Shown here one piece after another: positions 63,770-64,000 of a stretch of DNA of 64,000 nt. Source of the stretch: Hyphomicrobium sp. (lineage in GTDB: Bacteria; Pseudomonadota; Alphaproteobacteria; Rhizobiales; Hyphomicrobiaceae); NCBI GenBank assembly GCA_019751875.1, contig JAIEMV010000002.1, positions 124,001-188,000 of the forward strand, given 5' to 3'. A program made the translations under genes and the position numbers. Numbering within the stretch: position 1 is the first letter of the stretch; the number at the start of each line of letters is the position of its first letter. The notes under the pieces were generated by a model, which was not told the origin of the DNA, made no database searches, and was given only the letters and a program-made list of their open reading frames with translations.

Positions 63770-64000
63770 TCAGTTGAGATCGAGACGAATACCCGTGCGT
63801 AGTTGGTGCTGCCCGACATCTTCAATCGTAATGTCGCTCGTGCCGGTGAGTGTCAAACTGGAGATCGTCAGCCCGCCGTTCTGCCACATGTACCGGTATC
63901 CGGTATCCCAGATGATGCTGTCCGTCACCTGCACCGACAGTCCGGCCATCACCGCCGCCGCAAGGTCCCAGCTCTTCTTTGTCGATGTGCCCTCGGTGAT
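63770..64000 (-). CDS. Outer-membrane beta-barrel protein (partial, C-terminus)
   Basis: The last 76 residues are visible; the gene runs off the right edge. Alternating beta-strand pattern, SVQVTDSIIWDTGYRYMWQN and GLTISSLTLTG-, and an ending GQHQLRTGIRLDLN with aromatic/hydrophobic alternation near the C-terminus, as in barrel proteins of porin or Omp25-like type. A terminator follows. Confidence 0.72.
   Translation of the reverse strand: MTEGTSTKKSWDLAAAVMAGLSVQVTDSIIWDTGYRYMWQNGGLTISSLTLTGTSDITIEDVGQHQLRTGIRLDLN

Noticed and set aside
1-64000. CRISPR arrays, insertion sequences, rRNA genes, prophage
   Set aside because: No regularly spaced repeats, transposase-like frames, rRNA sequence or phage structural genes were seen. 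The decayed fragments look like deletions, not transposition.

Overview
The window reads as chromosome of an alphaproteobacterium, most likely Hyphomicrobiales and possibly Hyphomicrobium-like. This is inferred from the moderately GC-rich sequence, the protein flavour (PQQ-dehydrogenase-type cytochrome c remnant, 59-residue ARQG membrane peptide, DUF1499, MuiA/DUF4139, CHAD, KpsF, SerC) and the mix of Acr3, PPK2, crtW/crtY and HupE genes. No rRNA, CRISPR array, insertion sequence or phage module was seen. The left 48 kb is accessory in character, with short operons, many strand switches and some gene decay. The right 12 kb (tRNAs, hemH, SPFH/NfeD, kpsF, serC) looks like core chromosome. Layout. 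1-1.7 kb: end of an arsenic operon (arsC-type phosphatase fold and Acr3 pump). 2-13.8 kb: a stress/energy neighbourhood of DUF1523, DUF1269, a monohaem cytochrome c, a small SET-domain protein, TerB, an extensin-like protein, a cyclic-nucleotide-binding protein without a DNA-binding domain, an RmlD-like reductase, citrate synthase, a K+-channel-like protein ending in a zinc ribbon, DksA/TraR and PPK2. FNR/FixK-like TTGAT-N4-ATCAA boxes lie before the cytochrome, PPK2 and a small ORF, which suggests an oxygen-responsive regulon. 14-18.4 kb: carotenoid genes crtW and crtY, convergent, then an ABC exporter. 19-26 kb: envelope proteins (DUF3300 with a self-cleaving-chaperone-like tail, DUF2950, a lipase-like hydrolase, a double-PDZ protein, OmpA). 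26.4-32.1 kb: two facing operons of DUF3604, a secreted Cys protein and three HupE/UreJ-type membrane proteins with a parvulin-type foldase, perhaps a metal-handling system. 32.6-40 kb: an Fe-S/SCP2 protein divergent from an HxlR regulator, then TetR divergent from an RND efflux pair with three copies of a palindromic operator between them. 40-46.2 kb: alpha/beta hydrolase, ketoacyl synthase, and an ebo cluster (eboE-eboC-eboA-eboB) lacking eboD and eboF. 46.2-47.6 kb: a scar zone. eboE and a cytochrome c gene both lose their 5' ends at the same point, and an MMPL transporter tail abuts a hydrolase remnant. 47.6-51 kb: LysR regulator divergent from an alkylsulfatase. 51.2-64 kb: tRNA-Gln, tRNA-Pro, then housekeeping and envelope genes, ending in an outer-membrane beta-barrel gene that runs off the window. 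How the genes work together: arsenate is reduced and arsenite exported; carotenoid cyclisation and ketolation share one locus; the TetR/RND and HxlR/Fe-S pairs are self-contained regulator-target units; the ebo genes are thought from work in other bacteria to move a metabolite precursor to the periplasm, but this copy looks partly deleted.
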